Assembly: GCF_026130175.1 (NCBI RefSeq)
Contig: NZ_JAIGNI010000006.1
Span: 1 to 64,000 of the forward strand
DNA from: Lyngbya sp. CCAP 1446/10
GTDB lineage: Bacteria; Cyanobacteriota; Cyanobacteriia; Cyanobacteriales; Microcoleaceae
Length of the DNA stretch: 64,000 nt
Reading direction: 5' to 3'
How positions within the stretch are numbered: position 1 is the stretch's first letter; each line of letters begins with the position of its first letter. The notes below the pieces were generated by a model. That model had not been told where the DNA came from. It did no database searches and was given only the letters and a program-made list of their open reading frames with translations. Shown here piece by piece: positions 12,688 through 21,543 of the stretch. Made by a program: the position numbers and the translations under genes.

Positions 12688-13431
12688 ATGACTTTTCAAT
12701 TTCCAACCGTAGTCAAAGAACGTCTTCAGGCATCGCCCTCACAGATAGCCGAATTTTGCCAGCGCTGGAATATTATTGAATTAGCATTATTCGGTTCAAT
12801 CCTGCGAGATGATTTCCGTCCCGAAAGCGATATAGACATTTTAGCAAGCTTTGCCCCCAACATTTGCTGGAATCTTTTCGACTTTTTTCAAATGCAAGAA
12901 CAATTAGAAACGATGTTGGGGCGCGACGTAGATTTAACTCAGAAACAACAGATAAATAACCCTTTTAGTCGAACAGAAATCCTGCGTACTTGTCACATCA
13001 TCTACTCTAAAAATCGCAGTATTTCCAGTTTGTACTTTTCAATTAAACCAGCAAATCTAACTATGCAAGCAGACAATAGAAATCAGGCTGCCCTCTGGGA
13101 TATGATAGAGGCAATTAAGCAAATAATGGAGTTTACCACTAGCTTGTCCTGTGCAGAATACCGAGTAAATAGGATGGTGCAGCGGGCTGTTGAAAGAGAG
13201 TTTGAAATTCTCGGCGAGGCTGCTAGGAGAATTTCGGAGGAATTCCGTCAAGCTAATGATGATATTGATTGGCGCAATATTATTAATTTGCGGAATATCA
13301 TTGCTCATCGGTACGATCGCGTGGAGCCAGACACTCTCTGGAATATCATTGTCACAGTGTTGCCAGGTTTGCTAAGCCAGTTAGAGTTGTTGCTACCACC
13401 GCTGCCGCCAGATGTGGAATTACCTGATTGA
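12688..13431 (+). CDS. MntA-HepT toxin-antitoxin fusion (nucleotidyltransferase + HEPN RNase)
   Basis: One frame carries both halves of an MntA/HepT system. Residues 1-115 are a minimal nucleotidyltransferase (antitoxin) with the GSx10DxD motif GSILRDDFRPESDIDI. Residues 126-247 are a HEPN RNase toxin with the RX4HXY motif RNIIAHRY. In studied systems MntA AMPylates the Tyr of RX4HXY and so silences HepT. Normally these are two genes; here a linker of about 15 residues (IYSKNRSISSLYFSIKPAN) joins them without a stop. An internal ATG at 13063 (MQADNRNQAALWDMIEAI) matches the usual HepT start and could still give free toxin. The ATG at 12688 is chosen because upstream starts fall in repeat DNA. 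Confidence 0.8.
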   Translation: MTFQFPTVVKERLQASPSQIAEFCQRWNIIELALFGSILRDDFRPESDIDILASFAPNICWNLFDFFQMQEQLETMLGRDVDLTQKQQINNPFSRTEILRTCHIIYSKNRSISSLYFSIKPANLTMQADNRNQAALWDMIEAIKQIMEFTTSLSCAEYRVNRMVQRAVEREFEILGEAARRISEEFRQANDDIDWRNIINLRNIIAHRYDRVEPDTLWNIIVTVLPGLLSQLELLLPPLPPDVELPD

Positions 13432-13473
13432 ATCCGTGGCATAAATCCTCCAATCCAAATCCCAAAGGGATTG

Positions 13474-13657
13474 ACAGAGGCCCCCAAATGTGGATACGCT
13501 TTGAAATTAGAGGTTGCTTTGCTTGTAGAGGAAGTAGCCCGCGTCGCCCAAAAATCTAGTTGCACTGCCCAAAGCTGTTGCGAGCAGCAATGGACAGCTA
13601 ACCGCCAAACTGGTATCAGCAGTCTGGAGGCTAACGGAGTATCTTAACATCCTCTGT
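13474..13657 (+). ncRNA. ssaA: Candidate 6S RNA
   Basis: A 184-base segment without a reading frame has the layout of a 6S RNA. The ends pair over a long closing stem: ACAGAGG (13474-13480) with CCTCTGT (13651-13657), ATGT (13488-13491) with ACAT (13647-13650), and GATAC (13493-13497) with GTATC (13639-13643). The middle is mostly unpaired apart from an AGCTGT/ACAGCT hairpin near 13572-13598. Length and architecture fit the regulator that sequesters sigma70-RNA polymerase. A rho-independent terminator follows directly. The name ssaA follows cyanobacterial usage and rests on structure only. Confidence 0.6.
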
Positions 13658-13708
13658 AGCCGCCCTGCTATGCGTTGAAAAGCGGGGCGGCTGGGTTTTT
13701 GGGTTTTT
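13658..13708 (+). terminator. Rho-independent terminator of the candidate 6S RNA
   Basis: An 8-bp GC stem AGCCGCCC/GGGCGGCT (13658-13665 and 13685-13692) is followed by GGG and two runs of five T. It begins one base after the closing stem of the candidate 6S RNA. Confidence 0.75.
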
Positions 13709-13739
13709 CTAGAAAACCAAAAACCAGGAGAACATAATT

Positions 13740-13985
13740 ATGTCACAGGAATTCTTGCCTGACGACAACAAATTTGCACGATCAAATGACGACTCAGCAG
13801 CAGAATCGGAACAGGATGTGGTGTGTGTAACGGTGACAGGTTCGCCCAAGGGTGTCAGGGAAACCATACTCACCTTGTACCGCCTGGGATTTGCCGAAGT
13901 CGGCGATTGGAGTCCCGTACAGCGTGCAGCCAATCCGAAGCAAGTGATGAGTGTGCTGATTCGCCGTCGGAAGCGCAAAGCGTAG
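13740..13985 (+). CDS. Conserved-looking small protein, unknown function
   Basis: 81 residues with an acidic N-terminus (about 1-25) and a compact C-terminal part (VCVTVTGSPKGVRETILTLY) ending in RRRKRKA. ATG at 13740 follows a good AGGAG ribosome-binding site. I recognise this as the kind of short protein conserved among cyanobacteria but know no function. It lies just after the candidate 6S RNA terminator. Confidence 0.6.
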   Translation: MSQEFLPDDNKFARSNDDSAAESEQDVVCVTVTGSPKGVRETILTLYRLGFAEVGDWSPVQRAANPKQVMSVLIRRRKRKA

Positions 13986-13994
13986 GTGTTTGCT

Positions 13995-14112
13995 CGTTCC
14001 CAGGCTCAGGCCTGGGAACGCATTCCATGAGGCTCTGCCTCCTATTTTTGTTTTTATCCGCTAGCGAGGCGGAGCCTCTGGATCTCGGTTCCCAGGCTCT
14101 GGGCTGGGAACC
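13995..14112. repeat. Nested palindromic dispersed repeat (GTTCCCAGG...GAGGCTCTGCCTC)
   Basis: Four linked inverted repeats: CGTTCCCAGG/CCTGGGAACG, GAGGCTCTGCCTC, GAGGCGGAGCCTC and GGTTCCCAG/CTGGGAACC. The outer arms can also pair with each other. This mosaic is a common interspersed repeat type in filamentous cyanobacteria. It lies between convergent genes. Confidence 0.7.
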
Positions 14113-14136
14113 GGTTAAGAAGACCAACAAAAAAAG

Positions 14137-14577
14137 CTATAGGTTGCGATTAATTCTTTGAATTGGTCGGACATAATTTGTATTAGCTCTGACCCAGTAG
14201 CGAGTTCGACCGAATGAATGGCTTCCCACCCATAGCCAAGGTTTTCCCCGTCGGTCAAGAAAAATTCCAACAGCATCAAATCTTTCTCCAGTGGGCATAA
14301 TCCTATCAACAGGCAAATCAATCATATCCATTCGATTACTTTGACCAGTCCTATCTTGCCAGCGAACATTCAAGCCTTCTGGATCTACGACTTCCCACAC
14401 CCAAGGCATGACTCCACTATTTCCGTTGACAATGCGGTAGTCTCCATTTTTGTCAGCCTCTGGATAGGTGTTGGGATTTTGAACTTGGAGCAACGGAGTA
14501 GCAACGCTTCCCCCAGAAAAAGAAGGAAAGAAAACCCCGGCAGTGAAGATTAGACCAATCAAAAGATTTTTGAACAT
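14137..14577 (-). CDS. Exported protein, SH3-like, unknown function
   Basis: 146 residues beginning with a signal peptide (LLIGLIFTAGVFFPSFSG, cleavage expected near residue 25). The mature part contains GLNVRWQDRTGQ, reminiscent of bacterial SH3 domains, and WLWVGSHSFGRTRYWVRANTNYV at the C-terminus. A periplasmic or outer location is likely. No catalytic motif is visible, and the SH3 assignment is tentative. Confidence 0.55.
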   Translation of the reverse strand: MFKNLLIGLIFTAGVFFPSFSGGSVATPLLQVQNPNTYPEADKNGDYRIVNGNSGVMPWVWEVVDPEGLNVRWQDRTGQSNRMDMIDLPVDRIMPTGERFDAVGIFLDRRGKPWLWVGSHSFGRTRYWVRANTNYVRPIQRINRNL

Positions 14578-14677
14578 AAGAACGAGTGATTTCCTGATTT
14601 AGAGCGTCAAACATCTAGAACTGTGTGTATGTACAAGTGATGGAAGGATATCTAAAACTTTACTTTACTAAGTTTAA

Positions 14678-15505
14678 TTAAAGATCGTTATAAGCATCAT
14701 CATTCCAATATTCATCTTCTAAACTGAATGAACTTTCGTTTGTCAAGTGACCTAACAAAAATCCATCAACATGGCTTAAACGACCTCTCCAAAAACCCCA
14801 ATCGGTTGTTCTAGTTATAGAATTGCCAAATTGAATCTCAGCACTTGATAAATAGATAAATTCTTGATTTCTCAGTTTTCTTCCTTCTCTAAAGGAATCT
14901 AAAAATTTAACTCTACTTTCCTCTGTAGGATAAATACTAATAGCCTTCTTGATATGTTTTCTTATGTTTACAAAATACCAATTTTCATTACTCAACCACC
15001 CTTTAACAACTATACCTTGAACAAAAAGAGTGATGGGAATAGTTATGCTATCTTGATACGCTAGTTCTACCAGTTCCCTTAAAAACAAATCTGAATCTGA
15101 TGAGAGGAAACTTTTTTCTGGACCGGTATAAGATGTGTCTAAATCCTTTTTATTTTCAAATTCTACAACGTACTCAATTCTTACTATAAACTTAGCCTTC
15201 TCAACCTCATCAACAATTATCCTTTCTTCTTTAAGAATTTTTGATTTATTTTTAACTCTAGCTTCAACAATGTAATCTAGCTCTAAAGATAAAGAGGTAA
15301 GATTACTAATCTTAATTAACTCACCTACTTCTAAACCTAAGTCAAAATCGTACCTAGCGACCTCTGTCAAAGTAAAACTATCTTCAACAGATTGAAATAA
15401 AGAATCCTTTCTAAAGGTAGGCATCATTATATGTGAAGTAATCATACAGAACATTCCTAAATTACAGTAAAGTAGTTTAACACAAAACATTTTTAAAGAC
15501 ATCAA
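14678..15505 (-). CDS. GvpU-like protein with N-terminal extension
   Basis: Up to 275 residues. The C-terminal 130 residues resemble the gas-vesicle accessory protein GvpU: ITIPITLFVQGIVVKGWLS, a segment EFIYLSSAEIQFG, and the signature FWRGRLSHVDGFLLGHL. GvpU proteins of about 140 residues are reported to affect gas vesicle clustering. The N-terminal 120 residues are extra, lysine- and glutamate-rich, and unlike anything I know. ATG at 15427 (MMPTFRKDS) is a plausible alternative start; the frame before it is Cys/Met-rich and doubtful. The gene is AT-rich and lacks HIP1 sites, which hints at transfer. No other gvp gene is in the window. Confidence 0.55.
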   Translation of the reverse strand: MMSLKMFCVKLLYCNLGMFCMITSHIMMPTFRKDSLFQSVEDSFTLTEVARYDFDLGLEVGELIKISNLTSLSLELDYIVEARVKNKSKILKEERIIVDEVEKAKFIVRIEYVVEFENKKDLDTSYTGPEKSFLSSDSDLFLRELVELAYQDSITIPITLFVQGIVVKGWLSNENWYFVNIRKHIKKAISIYPTEESRVKFLDSFREGRKLRNQEFIYLSSAEIQFGNSITRTTDWGFWRGRLSHVDGFLLGHLTNESSFSLEDEYWNDDAYNDL

Positions 15506-15747
15506 CTATTTACATCTCGACACTTGATGCAAAAAAGCTAGACTGACACAACCCCGACACCGCCAACACTCCGAGCCGTGTCAGACGTGCTTAGGGTGCA
15601 ATTGTGGCAGCCGTGCCAGTGCCAGACGTGCAATCGATCCCAAAACCCCACAGCAGCGCGTCTATGGTGCATTTTTGAAGCCGTGCCACCCCTGCCATCC
15701 GTCGGAGATGTCGAGTCGATCGCCCCGTGTCGATCGGACTGCCGCCA

Positions 15748-15855
15748 ATTTTGGAGTCTTATTGGTGGAAAACCCTACTAACTTCGGCAGACATCAAAGC
15801 CTGTCTTGCTTTTGCAGCGGATCGTGAAAAAAAGAAGTTTTCCTGTATTTATTAA
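15748..15855 (+). pseudogene. DUF433 gene relic (3' end)
   Basis: The translation ends TSADIKACLAFAADRE, the characteristic C-terminus of DUF433 proteins (small putative antitoxins with a homeodomain-like fold). The upstream part (ILESYWWKTLL) is disrupted relative to the family and no start or N-terminal half remains. Confidence 0.6.
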
Positions 15856-15894
15856 TAATCGTTATAATATCCTTAACAAAGGACTGATAAATGT

Positions 15895-16098
15895 ATGAAA
15901 ATTAGAGCAATCATCCATCCCGCAGAAGAAGGTGGCTATTGGGCTGAAGTTCCCGCACTTTCCGGGTGCATTACCGAAGGAGATACTATGGAAGAAGTGG
16001 TGGCTAATTTAAAAGATGCGATGGTCGGTTGGCTCGATGTTGCTAATAGTCGTGAAGCAATTGCCTCCACAGATAAAATTGTTGAAATTGCTGTATGA
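15895..16098 (+). CDS. hicB: HicB family antitoxin
   Basis: 67 residues forming one RNase-H-like HicB domain (MKIRAIIHPAEEGGYWAEVP, then GCITEGDTMEEVVANLKDA). There is no C-terminal DNA-binding domain, as in short HicB forms. It normally neutralises HicA by binding. The stop codon overlaps the ATG of the adjacent hicA frame (ATGA). The partner is broken, so this antitoxin appears to be an orphan. Confidence 0.85.
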   Translation: MKIRAIIHPAEEGGYWAEVPALSGCITEGDTMEEVVANLKDAMVGWLDVANSREAIASTDKIVEIAV

Positions 16099-16313
16099 AA
16101 TCTATTTCAGGGAAGCGACTGTGCAAAATAGTAGAGCATAAAGGTTGGGCTTTGAAAAGAGTTACTGGCAGTCATCATATCTATGAAAACGCCGAAATAG
16201 AACAAATTTTGTAAATTCCCGTTCACCGGAATCAAGATTTGAAAGTTGGAACCTTAAGAGCCTTGATGAAAATAGCCCAGCTATCTGAGGAAGATTTGCA
16301 AAGTTTGTCTTAA
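16095..16313 (+). pseudogene. hicA: HicA toxin gene broken by an in-frame TAA
   Basis: The frame reads as a complete 72-residue HicA (double-stranded-RNA-binding-like mRNA interferase) except for TAA at codon 40 (16212-16214). The sequence before it, KGWALKRVTGSHHIYE, contains the catalytic His region. After it, IPVHRNQDLKVGTLRALMKIA is the normal C-terminal half. Family members usually have Ser at this position, so a single TCA to TAA change would explain it. No frameshift is present. Confidence 0.85.
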
Positions 16314-16390
16314 GTATAATCTATTTTGAGAGCGATTTCCTCCGGCTGAGGAATTGCCTTAAAAACTCTAGCAATCCTGGAAGGTAAAAG

Positions 16391-16981
16391 ATGATACAAG
16401 CCCACAAGCCAAAACTTACCTTTGAAGAGTACCTCACCTACGAGGACGACACCGACAACCGCTACGAACTAATTGACGGAGAGTTAGTAATATTGCCGCC
16501 AGAATCCGAACCTAACAACGCCATTGTCAGCTATCTGTTTTTAGTCCTTGTCAATAGTGGCATCCCTTGGCGGTGTATCAAAACACATATGTGCGAGATC
16601 CAAGTTCCGATCCTGCGCGAGGGCGACGCAGCTAACCGTTACCCCGATTTGGTGATTTTGCGGCCCGAACACATCTTGCTGACAGCATCTAGGCTAACTA
16701 TCACCCTTGATATGCCACCCCCTCAATTGGTAGTTGAGGTAGTTAGTCCCGGTAGAGTTGGGCGCGATCGCGATTATATTAGCAAACGAGCCCAATATGC
16801 CGCGCGCAGCATCTCTGAGTATTGGATTGTTGACCCTCAAGACCAAATGGTAGCGGTACTCAGGTTAGAATCTGGTGAGTATGTCGAAATTGGAGTATTT
16901 CAAGGGGAACAAACACTTGTTTCTCCAACATTCCCGCAGTTGAATTTGACGGCTGGACAAGTCTTGGGAGGGGAGTTTTAA
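16391..16981 (+). CDS. Uma2 family putative endonuclease (duplicate 1)
   Basis: 196 residues with the Uma2 PD-(D/E)XK core: [22 protein letters not shown], then [19 protein letters not shown]. It is nearly identical to the protein encoded at 17176-17769 except in residues 37-60 ([16 protein letters not shown] versus [16 protein letters not shown]). Function is unknown for the family. Confidence 0.8.
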   Translation: MIQAHKPKLTFEEYLTYEDDTDNRYELIDGELVILPPESEPNNAIVSYLFLVLVNSGIPWRCIKTHMCEIQVPILREGDAANRYPDLVILRPEHILLTASRLTITLDMPPPQLVVEVVSPGRVGRDRDYISKRAQYAARSISEYWIVDPQDQMVAVLRLESGEYVEIGVFQGEQTLVSPTFPQLNLTAGQVLGGEF

Positions 16982-17094
16982 CCGCCGATTTGAGACATTG
17001 TGCGGCTGTAATTTCCTTGAGTAGTTCCCGAATCCCGCTGTTTGAAATTAATCTCCGGTTTAATCTCTAATATGTCCCGCACTCGATCGCGCAA
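16978..17094 (-). pseudogene. Duplicated moaA 3'-end fragment
   Basis: On the minus strand this encodes [20 protein letters not shown] and the terminal RTMSQIGG, matching the last 38 or so residues of the moaA product downstream. The rest of moaA is absent; beyond about 17096 the sequence is unrelated. It is a by-product of the tandem duplication. Confidence 0.85.
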
Positions 17095-17175
17095 TTCGCT
17101 TAGAATCACTGCTGTCACCACTTCCTCCGGCTGAGGAATTGCCTTAAAAACTCTAGCAATCCTGGAAGGTAAAAG

Positions 17176-17769
17176 ATGATACAAGCCCACAAGCCAAAAC
17201 TTACCTTTGAAGAATACCTCACCTACGAGGACGACACCGACAATCGCTATGAACTAATTAACGGAGAGTTAATAACATTGCCGCCAGAATCGGGCCCCAA
17301 CAATTTCATTGCTAACTATCTACTATTCACTCTGGCTAGTAGCGGGTTCATCCCACTCATGCTGATCAGAACACATATGTGCGAGATCCAAGTTCCGATC
17401 CTGCGCGAGGGCGACGCAGCTAACCGTTACCCCGATTTGGTGATTTTGCAGCCCGAACACATCTTGCTGACAGCATCTAGGCTAACTATCACCCTTGATA
17501 TGCCACCCCCTCAATTGGTAGTTGAGGTAGTTAGTCCCGGTAGAGTTGGGCGCGATCGCGATTATATTAGCAAACGAGCCCAATATGCCGCGCGGGGCAT
17601 CCCTGAGTATTGGATTGTTGACCCTCAAGAGGAGATAGTAGCGGTACTCAGGTTAGAATCTGGTGAGTATGTGGAAGTTGGGATGTTTCAAGGGGAACAA
17701 GCACTTGTTTCTCCAACGTTTCCGCAGTTAAATTTGACTGCCAGACAAGTCTTGGGAGGGGAGTTTTAA
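17176..17769 (+). CDS. Uma2 family putative endonuclease (duplicate 2)
   Basis: 197 residues, a close paralogue of the preceding Uma2 protein. The catalytic-core segments ([39 protein letters not shown]) are almost unchanged. Differences concentrate in residues 28-65, as if one copy had recombined with another Uma2 gene. It converges on moaA; its stop codon overlaps the moaA stop by a few bases. Confidence 0.8.
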   Translation: MIQAHKPKLTFEEYLTYEDDTDNRYELINGELITLPPESGPNNFIANYLLFTLASSGFIPLMLIRTHMCEIQVPILREGDAANRYPDLVILQPEHILLTASRLTITLDMPPPQLVVEVVSPGRVGRDRDYISKRAQYAARGIPEYWIVDPQEEIVAVLRLESGEYVEVGMFQGEQALVSPTFPQLNLTARQVLGGEF

Positions 17770-18755
17770 CCGCCGATTTGAGACATGGTGCGGCTGTAAT
17801 TCCCGGCGTTAGTTCCCGAATCTCGCTGCTTGAAATTAATCTCCGGTTTGATCTCTAATATGTGCCGCACTCGATCGCGCAATTCAACCGTAGACACCCC
17901 ATTCCGCAAAGCAGTTTTCAAGTCAATTTGCCCCGTTTCGTTCAGCAGACAAGGCCGCAGCCACCCGTCAGCAGACAAACGCATCCGATTGCAGCGATCG
18001 CAAAAACACTCCGACATCTGACTAATAAATCCTAAAGTACCCTTCGCCCCCGGAATCTGAAACACATCCGCCGGCCCGTTTCCGCGCACTCCCGACTCGG
18101 CTAACCCGTATTTTTGATCAATTTGTTGCCGCAATTCCGCTGATGCTACCCAACCTTTGTCGCCAAATAAGTCGCCATTCCCGATCGGCATAAACTCAAT
18201 AAAACGAACGTGCCAATTACGGTTAATTGTTAACTCTGCCAACTCCAATATTTCGCCGTCATTCACGCCGGGAATTACCACAACATTTAATTTAAGCGGG
18301 TCAAATCCTGCTTGATAAGCTGCTTGAATTCCCTCCCAAACCTGCATCCACCGAGAACGTCCGCGACTGCCAATTATCTTGTCAAAAGTCTCCGGTTCCA
18401 AGGAATCCAAACTAATATTAATCCGGCGCAAACCAGCATTGTAGAGATTTTCTGCCATTGGGGCGAGCAAAAATCCGTTAGTTGTCATTGACAAATCTCG
18501 CGTTTCGGGCAAAGATGCGATCGACCTTACCAACTCCACCACCCCAGGCCGCAGCAGCGGTTCCCCACCAGTCAACCGAAACTTGGTAAATCCCACGGGT
18601 ATAAAAACTTCCCGCAGCAGAGTTAGCAATTCCGAGTGGGTTAACAACTGCTGCTGCAATACATAGTCCAACTCGCTACCTTCTGGCATACAGTAGAGAC
18701 AGCGGAAGTTGCAGCGGTCTATCAAGCTAATCCGAAGGTAGTCTACGGGATTCAT
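17766..18755 (-). CDS. moaA: GTP 3',8-cyclase MoaA
   Basis: 329 residues, a radical-SAM enzyme catalysing the first step of molybdenum cofactor synthesis, GTP to 3',8-cH2GTP. The N-terminal cluster motif is CNFRCLYC, the SAM-binding GGEPLLRP follows, the C-terminal cluster cysteines lie in [20 protein letters not shown], and the protein ends in the required GG. Length is normal. The nearby nitrate-reductase-associated gene fits a role in nitrate reduction. A fragment of its 3' end is duplicated upstream. Confidence 0.97.
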   Translation of the reverse strand: MNPVDYLRISLIDRCNFRCLYCMPEGSELDYVLQQQLLTHSELLTLLREVFIPVGFTKFRLTGGEPLLRPGVVELVRSIASLPETRDLSMTTNGFLLAPMAENLYNAGLRRINISLDSLEPETFDKIIGSRGRSRWMQVWEGIQAAYQAGFDPLKLNVVVIPGVNDGEILELAELTINRNWHVRFIEFMPIGNGDLFGDKGWVASAELRQQIDQKYGLAESGVRGNGPADVFQIPGAKGTLGFISQMSECFCDRCNRMRLSADGWLRPCLLNETGQIDLKTALRNGVSTVELRDRVRHILEIKPEINFKQRDSGTNAGNYSRTMSQIGG

Positions 18756-18917
18756 GTCAATACTGTATAATATTACCTAAGTATAAATCCTGATTCAATT
18801 TTCTGCAATTATTGATAGAAAGCAAAAAAACAGCATCGATTTCTCTCTCTTCTCTTACTCTGTGCTCTCTGCGCCCTCTGCGGTTAATAAAAATCTAATT
18901 GGCAAATCCATATATTT

Positions 18918-19370
18918 ATGACATTCTTTAAATTTGAAGCCGATTTTGTAGAAGCGCTGCGCTGCATTCCAATGCAAGTACGCCTCAAGTTAGATACTTG
19001 TGGCATTAAACTCAAGTTGCAAGACTGGAATCATTTTACTCAAACAGAACGCCAAACAATTGTAGAGCTTCCTTGTTTGACAAGTGCAGAAATTATCGAA
19101 TATCGAGAACAGCTAAACCAAGTATTAATCAAACATACTGGTAAATCTGGAACTGATTTGGTGATCGACCTAAATCCGCCCTGGATGGATGCTGCAACCA
19201 TACCAGAATCTGTGACAGCCAAAGCCCAAGAGTTTGATTTGACTATTACTTTGGCACAATGGAAGGCTTTGGACGCGATCGAGCGATTTGCTTTAATTAA
19301 GCTTAGTCGATCGAGCCACGAGAATAAAAACTTCATCCCGGCGCTGCAAGAGTTTAAGGTGATTGAATGA
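18918..19370 (+). CDS. Nitrate reductase associated protein
   Basis: 150 residues matching the cyanobacterial NrAP family (PF09655 type): FKFEADFVEALRCIPMQVR at the N-terminus and PPWMDAATIPESV with LAQWKALDAIERFALIKLSR in the C-terminal part. The precise biochemical role is unknown; the name reflects genetic association with nitrate reductase. It is divergent from moaA, 160 bp away, which supports a molybdenum/nitrate context. Confidence 0.8.
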   Translation: MTFFKFEADFVEALRCIPMQVRLKLDTCGIKLKLQDWNHFTQTERQTIVELPCLTSAEIIEYREQLNQVLIKHTGKSGTDLVIDLNPPWMDAATIPESVTAKAQEFDLTITLAQWKALDAIERFALIKLSRSSHENKNFIPALQEFKVIE

Positions 19371-19443
19371 GATCGGGTTTTATTTGACCGTAGAGGGCGC
19401 AGAGTCAGCTAAGTAGATCGGCGGAAAAACCCATAATATCTTA

Positions 19444-19502
19444 TAGGGGCGGGTTTAGCCGAGATCTATGCCATCAGGCAGTTTATGCAGGCTAAACCCG
19501 CC
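19444..19502. repeat. Inverted repeat GGCGGGTTTAGCC/GGCTAAACCCGCC
   Basis: A 13-bp inverted repeat with a loop of about 30 bases, of the dispersed hairpin kind. It lies in the 420-bp gap before the ATP synthase operon. Confidence 0.6.
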
Positions 19503-19547
19503 CTCCTCATCTTAACTTAATGGATTTGCCCGATCGACCTCTGAGTA

Positions 19548-19578
19548 TCTCACTAAGTGAGGTTTACTTAGTGAGATA
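19548..19578. repeat. 12-bp perfect palindrome before the atp operon
   Basis: ATCTCACTAAGT and ACTTAGTGAGAT form a perfect 12-bp stem with a 7-nt loop. No T-run follows, so it is not an obvious terminator. Its role is unknown. Confidence 0.5.
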
Positions 19579-19792
19579 TCCTGAGACCAATGTGCGAGAA
19601 AGTGCGATCGGGCGGTGGGAGATGTGGAGAAAGGGCGATCGGACATTTAACCAGTGAAGATTTCCGAATCGCCCGACACCAAATTCCCAAAATATAATTA
19701 ATTTTATTTTAAGTATTGTTACCGCAGCGTGGTATGATTCTTCATGAGTTTGCAAAGCACTCGCCTGCTACCTGCATTAGTTTCTAAGCTTC

Positions 19793-20254
19793 GTGAACAC
19801 GCAAAACACACCCACCGAACCCACACCAGCCAACGAGGATATTCCTCAAGCTGGCACTGTCGAGACAGTCTCGACAGCATCGTCCGAGACAAGCAATCCC
19901 ATGCAAGATTTTTATCGCCTCCAACAAGAGTTGTTGGCATATACCCTTGCTTTTACGGCGATTATTTTTATCTCCGTTTGGATTTTTTACTCACTCAACA
20001 TTGCCCTCAACTATTTGCTAGGGGCAAGCACAGGTGTGGTTTACTTAAAGATGTTGGCTAGAGATGTTGAACGAATCGGCAGCGAAAATCAACGCATCAG
20101 CAAGACCAGGTTAGGTCTGTTTTTCGCGGTGATGATAGTAGGAACACAGTGGAATCAGCTACAGATTTTACCGATATTTTTGGGATTTCTGACTTACAAA
20201 GCTGCGCTGATGGTTTACGTGATCCGAAGTGCATTAGCACTAGACTACAGGTAG
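19793..20254 (+). CDS. atp1: ATP synthase subunit I (Atp1)
   Basis: 153 residues from a GTG start. A polar N-terminus (about 1-40) is followed by four hydrophobic segments (for example [19 protein letters not shown]). This is the non-essential assembly-type protein that opens the cyanobacterial atp operon and is thought to help the c-ring form in the thylakoid membrane. It lies 56 bp upstream of atpB. Sequence conservation is low, so position is the main support. Confidence 0.85.
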   Translation: MNTQNTPTEPTPANEDIPQAGTVETVSTASSETSNPMQDFYRLQQELLAYTLAFTAIIFISVWIFYSLNIALNYLLGASTGVVYLKMLARDVERIGSENQRISKTRLGLFFAVMIVGTQWNQLQILPIFLGFLTYKAALMVYVIRSALALDYR

Positions 20255-20309
20255 ATCAGGGAAGAAGAGCACAACTCAACTCATCGATTTGTATGGGGAA
20301 GCCCGTTGA

Positions 20310-21068
20310 ATGGCAATGCTTGACGTTCTAAACACCTTTAATCGTTTCCCCCTCGCCAAATTGGAAGTTGGCCAGCAATTGTACTGGCAACTTGGCGGTC
20401 TCAAAGTTCACGGGCAAGTTTTTATAACCTCGTGGTTTGTAATTGCTGTTTTAGTCATAGTTTCCCTTTTAGGAACCAGCAAAATCCAAAGAATTCCCAG
20501 CGGAATGCAAAATTTTATGGAGTATGCGCTGGAATATATTCGGGACTTGGCTAAAAACCAAATTGGTGAAAAAGAATATCGCCCTTGGGTACCGTTTATT
20601 GGTACATTATTTCTGTTCATCTTTGTGTCAAACTGGTCTGGCGCTCTAATTCCTTGGAAGCTGATTAAGCTGCCATCAGGCGAATTGGGAGCTCCTACCG
20701 CTGACATCAACACGACTGTAGCATTTGCACTGCTGACTTCTCTCGCATATTTTTATGCAGGTCTCAGCAAAAGTGGCTTGGGGTATTTTGCCCACTATGT
20801 GGAACCGGTGCCTTTCATGCTGCCGTTCAAAATCATAGAAGATTTCACTAAGCCTCTGTCTCTGAGTTTCCGTTTGTTTGGCAACATTCTTGCTGACGAA
20901 TTGGTGGTCGGAGTGCTAGTGTTGCTAGTGCCTTTATTTGTTCCTTTGCCAGTGATGGTTCTGGGACTATTTACGAGTGCAATTCAAGCTTTGATTTTTG
21001 CTACCTTGGCCGCAGCCTACATTGGTGAAGCTCTAGAAGGCGGTCACGGCGAAGAACATCACGATTAA
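20310..21068 (+). CDS. atpB: ATP synthase F0 subunit a
   Basis: 252 residues with five or six membrane segments. The essential Arg lies in [14 protein letters not shown] near residue 187. It forms the proton half-channels against the c-ring in the thylakoid membrane. The cyanobacterial name atpI is also used. ATG at 20310 is followed by a second ATG at 20316 that could also serve. Confidence 0.96.
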   Translation: MAMLDVLNTFNRFPLAKLEVGQQLYWQLGGLKVHGQVFITSWFVIAVLVIVSLLGTSKIQRIPSGMQNFMEYALEYIRDLAKNQIGEKEYRPWVPFIGTLFLFIFVSNWSGALIPWKLIKLPSGELGAPTADINTTVAFALLTSLAYFYAGLSKSGLGYFAHYVEPVPFMLPFKIIEDFTKPLSLSFRLFGNILADELVVGVLVLLVPLFVPLPVMVLGLFTSAIQALIFATLAAAYIGEALEGGHGEEHHD

Positions 21069-21181
21069 CTAACGACAAATGGCACAGGATGAAAGAGGAA
21101 AATAAAATTTTCTCTCCTCAAAATTACTGCCGTGACATCGGACAATTCTGTAGACTTTCTGTTCTCAATTTTGTACTTTAG

Positions 21182-21442
<261 letters not shown>

Positions 21443-21543
21443 TAATTTGAAATTTTAGATTTGAGGTTTTGGAGGGTTATTCTAATCCAAAATCTCAAGT
21501 CTAAATTCGATTAAGCGAATTAGATGGAAGCCGTCAAAAAATC

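Larger units (their letters stand above)
16340..17094. repeat. Tandem duplication, unit 1 (Uma2 + moaA tail)
   Basis: A unit of about 755 bp, starting CCTCCGGCTGAGGAATTGCC and ending CGCGCAATTC, is repeated at 17126-17884. It contains a Uma2 gene and about 118 bp matching the 3' end of moaA on the minus strand. A 31-bp spacer separates the two units. Confidence 0.85.

Noticed and set aside
15578-15781. 67-codon frame upstream of the DUF433 relic
   Set aside because: It is Cys/Arg/Pro-rich and low in complexity, and it overlaps the DUF433 relic in another frame.
19744-20061. 105-codon frame overlapping atp1
   Set aside because: It is an out-of-frame overlap with atp1, which has the expected membrane helices and operon position.
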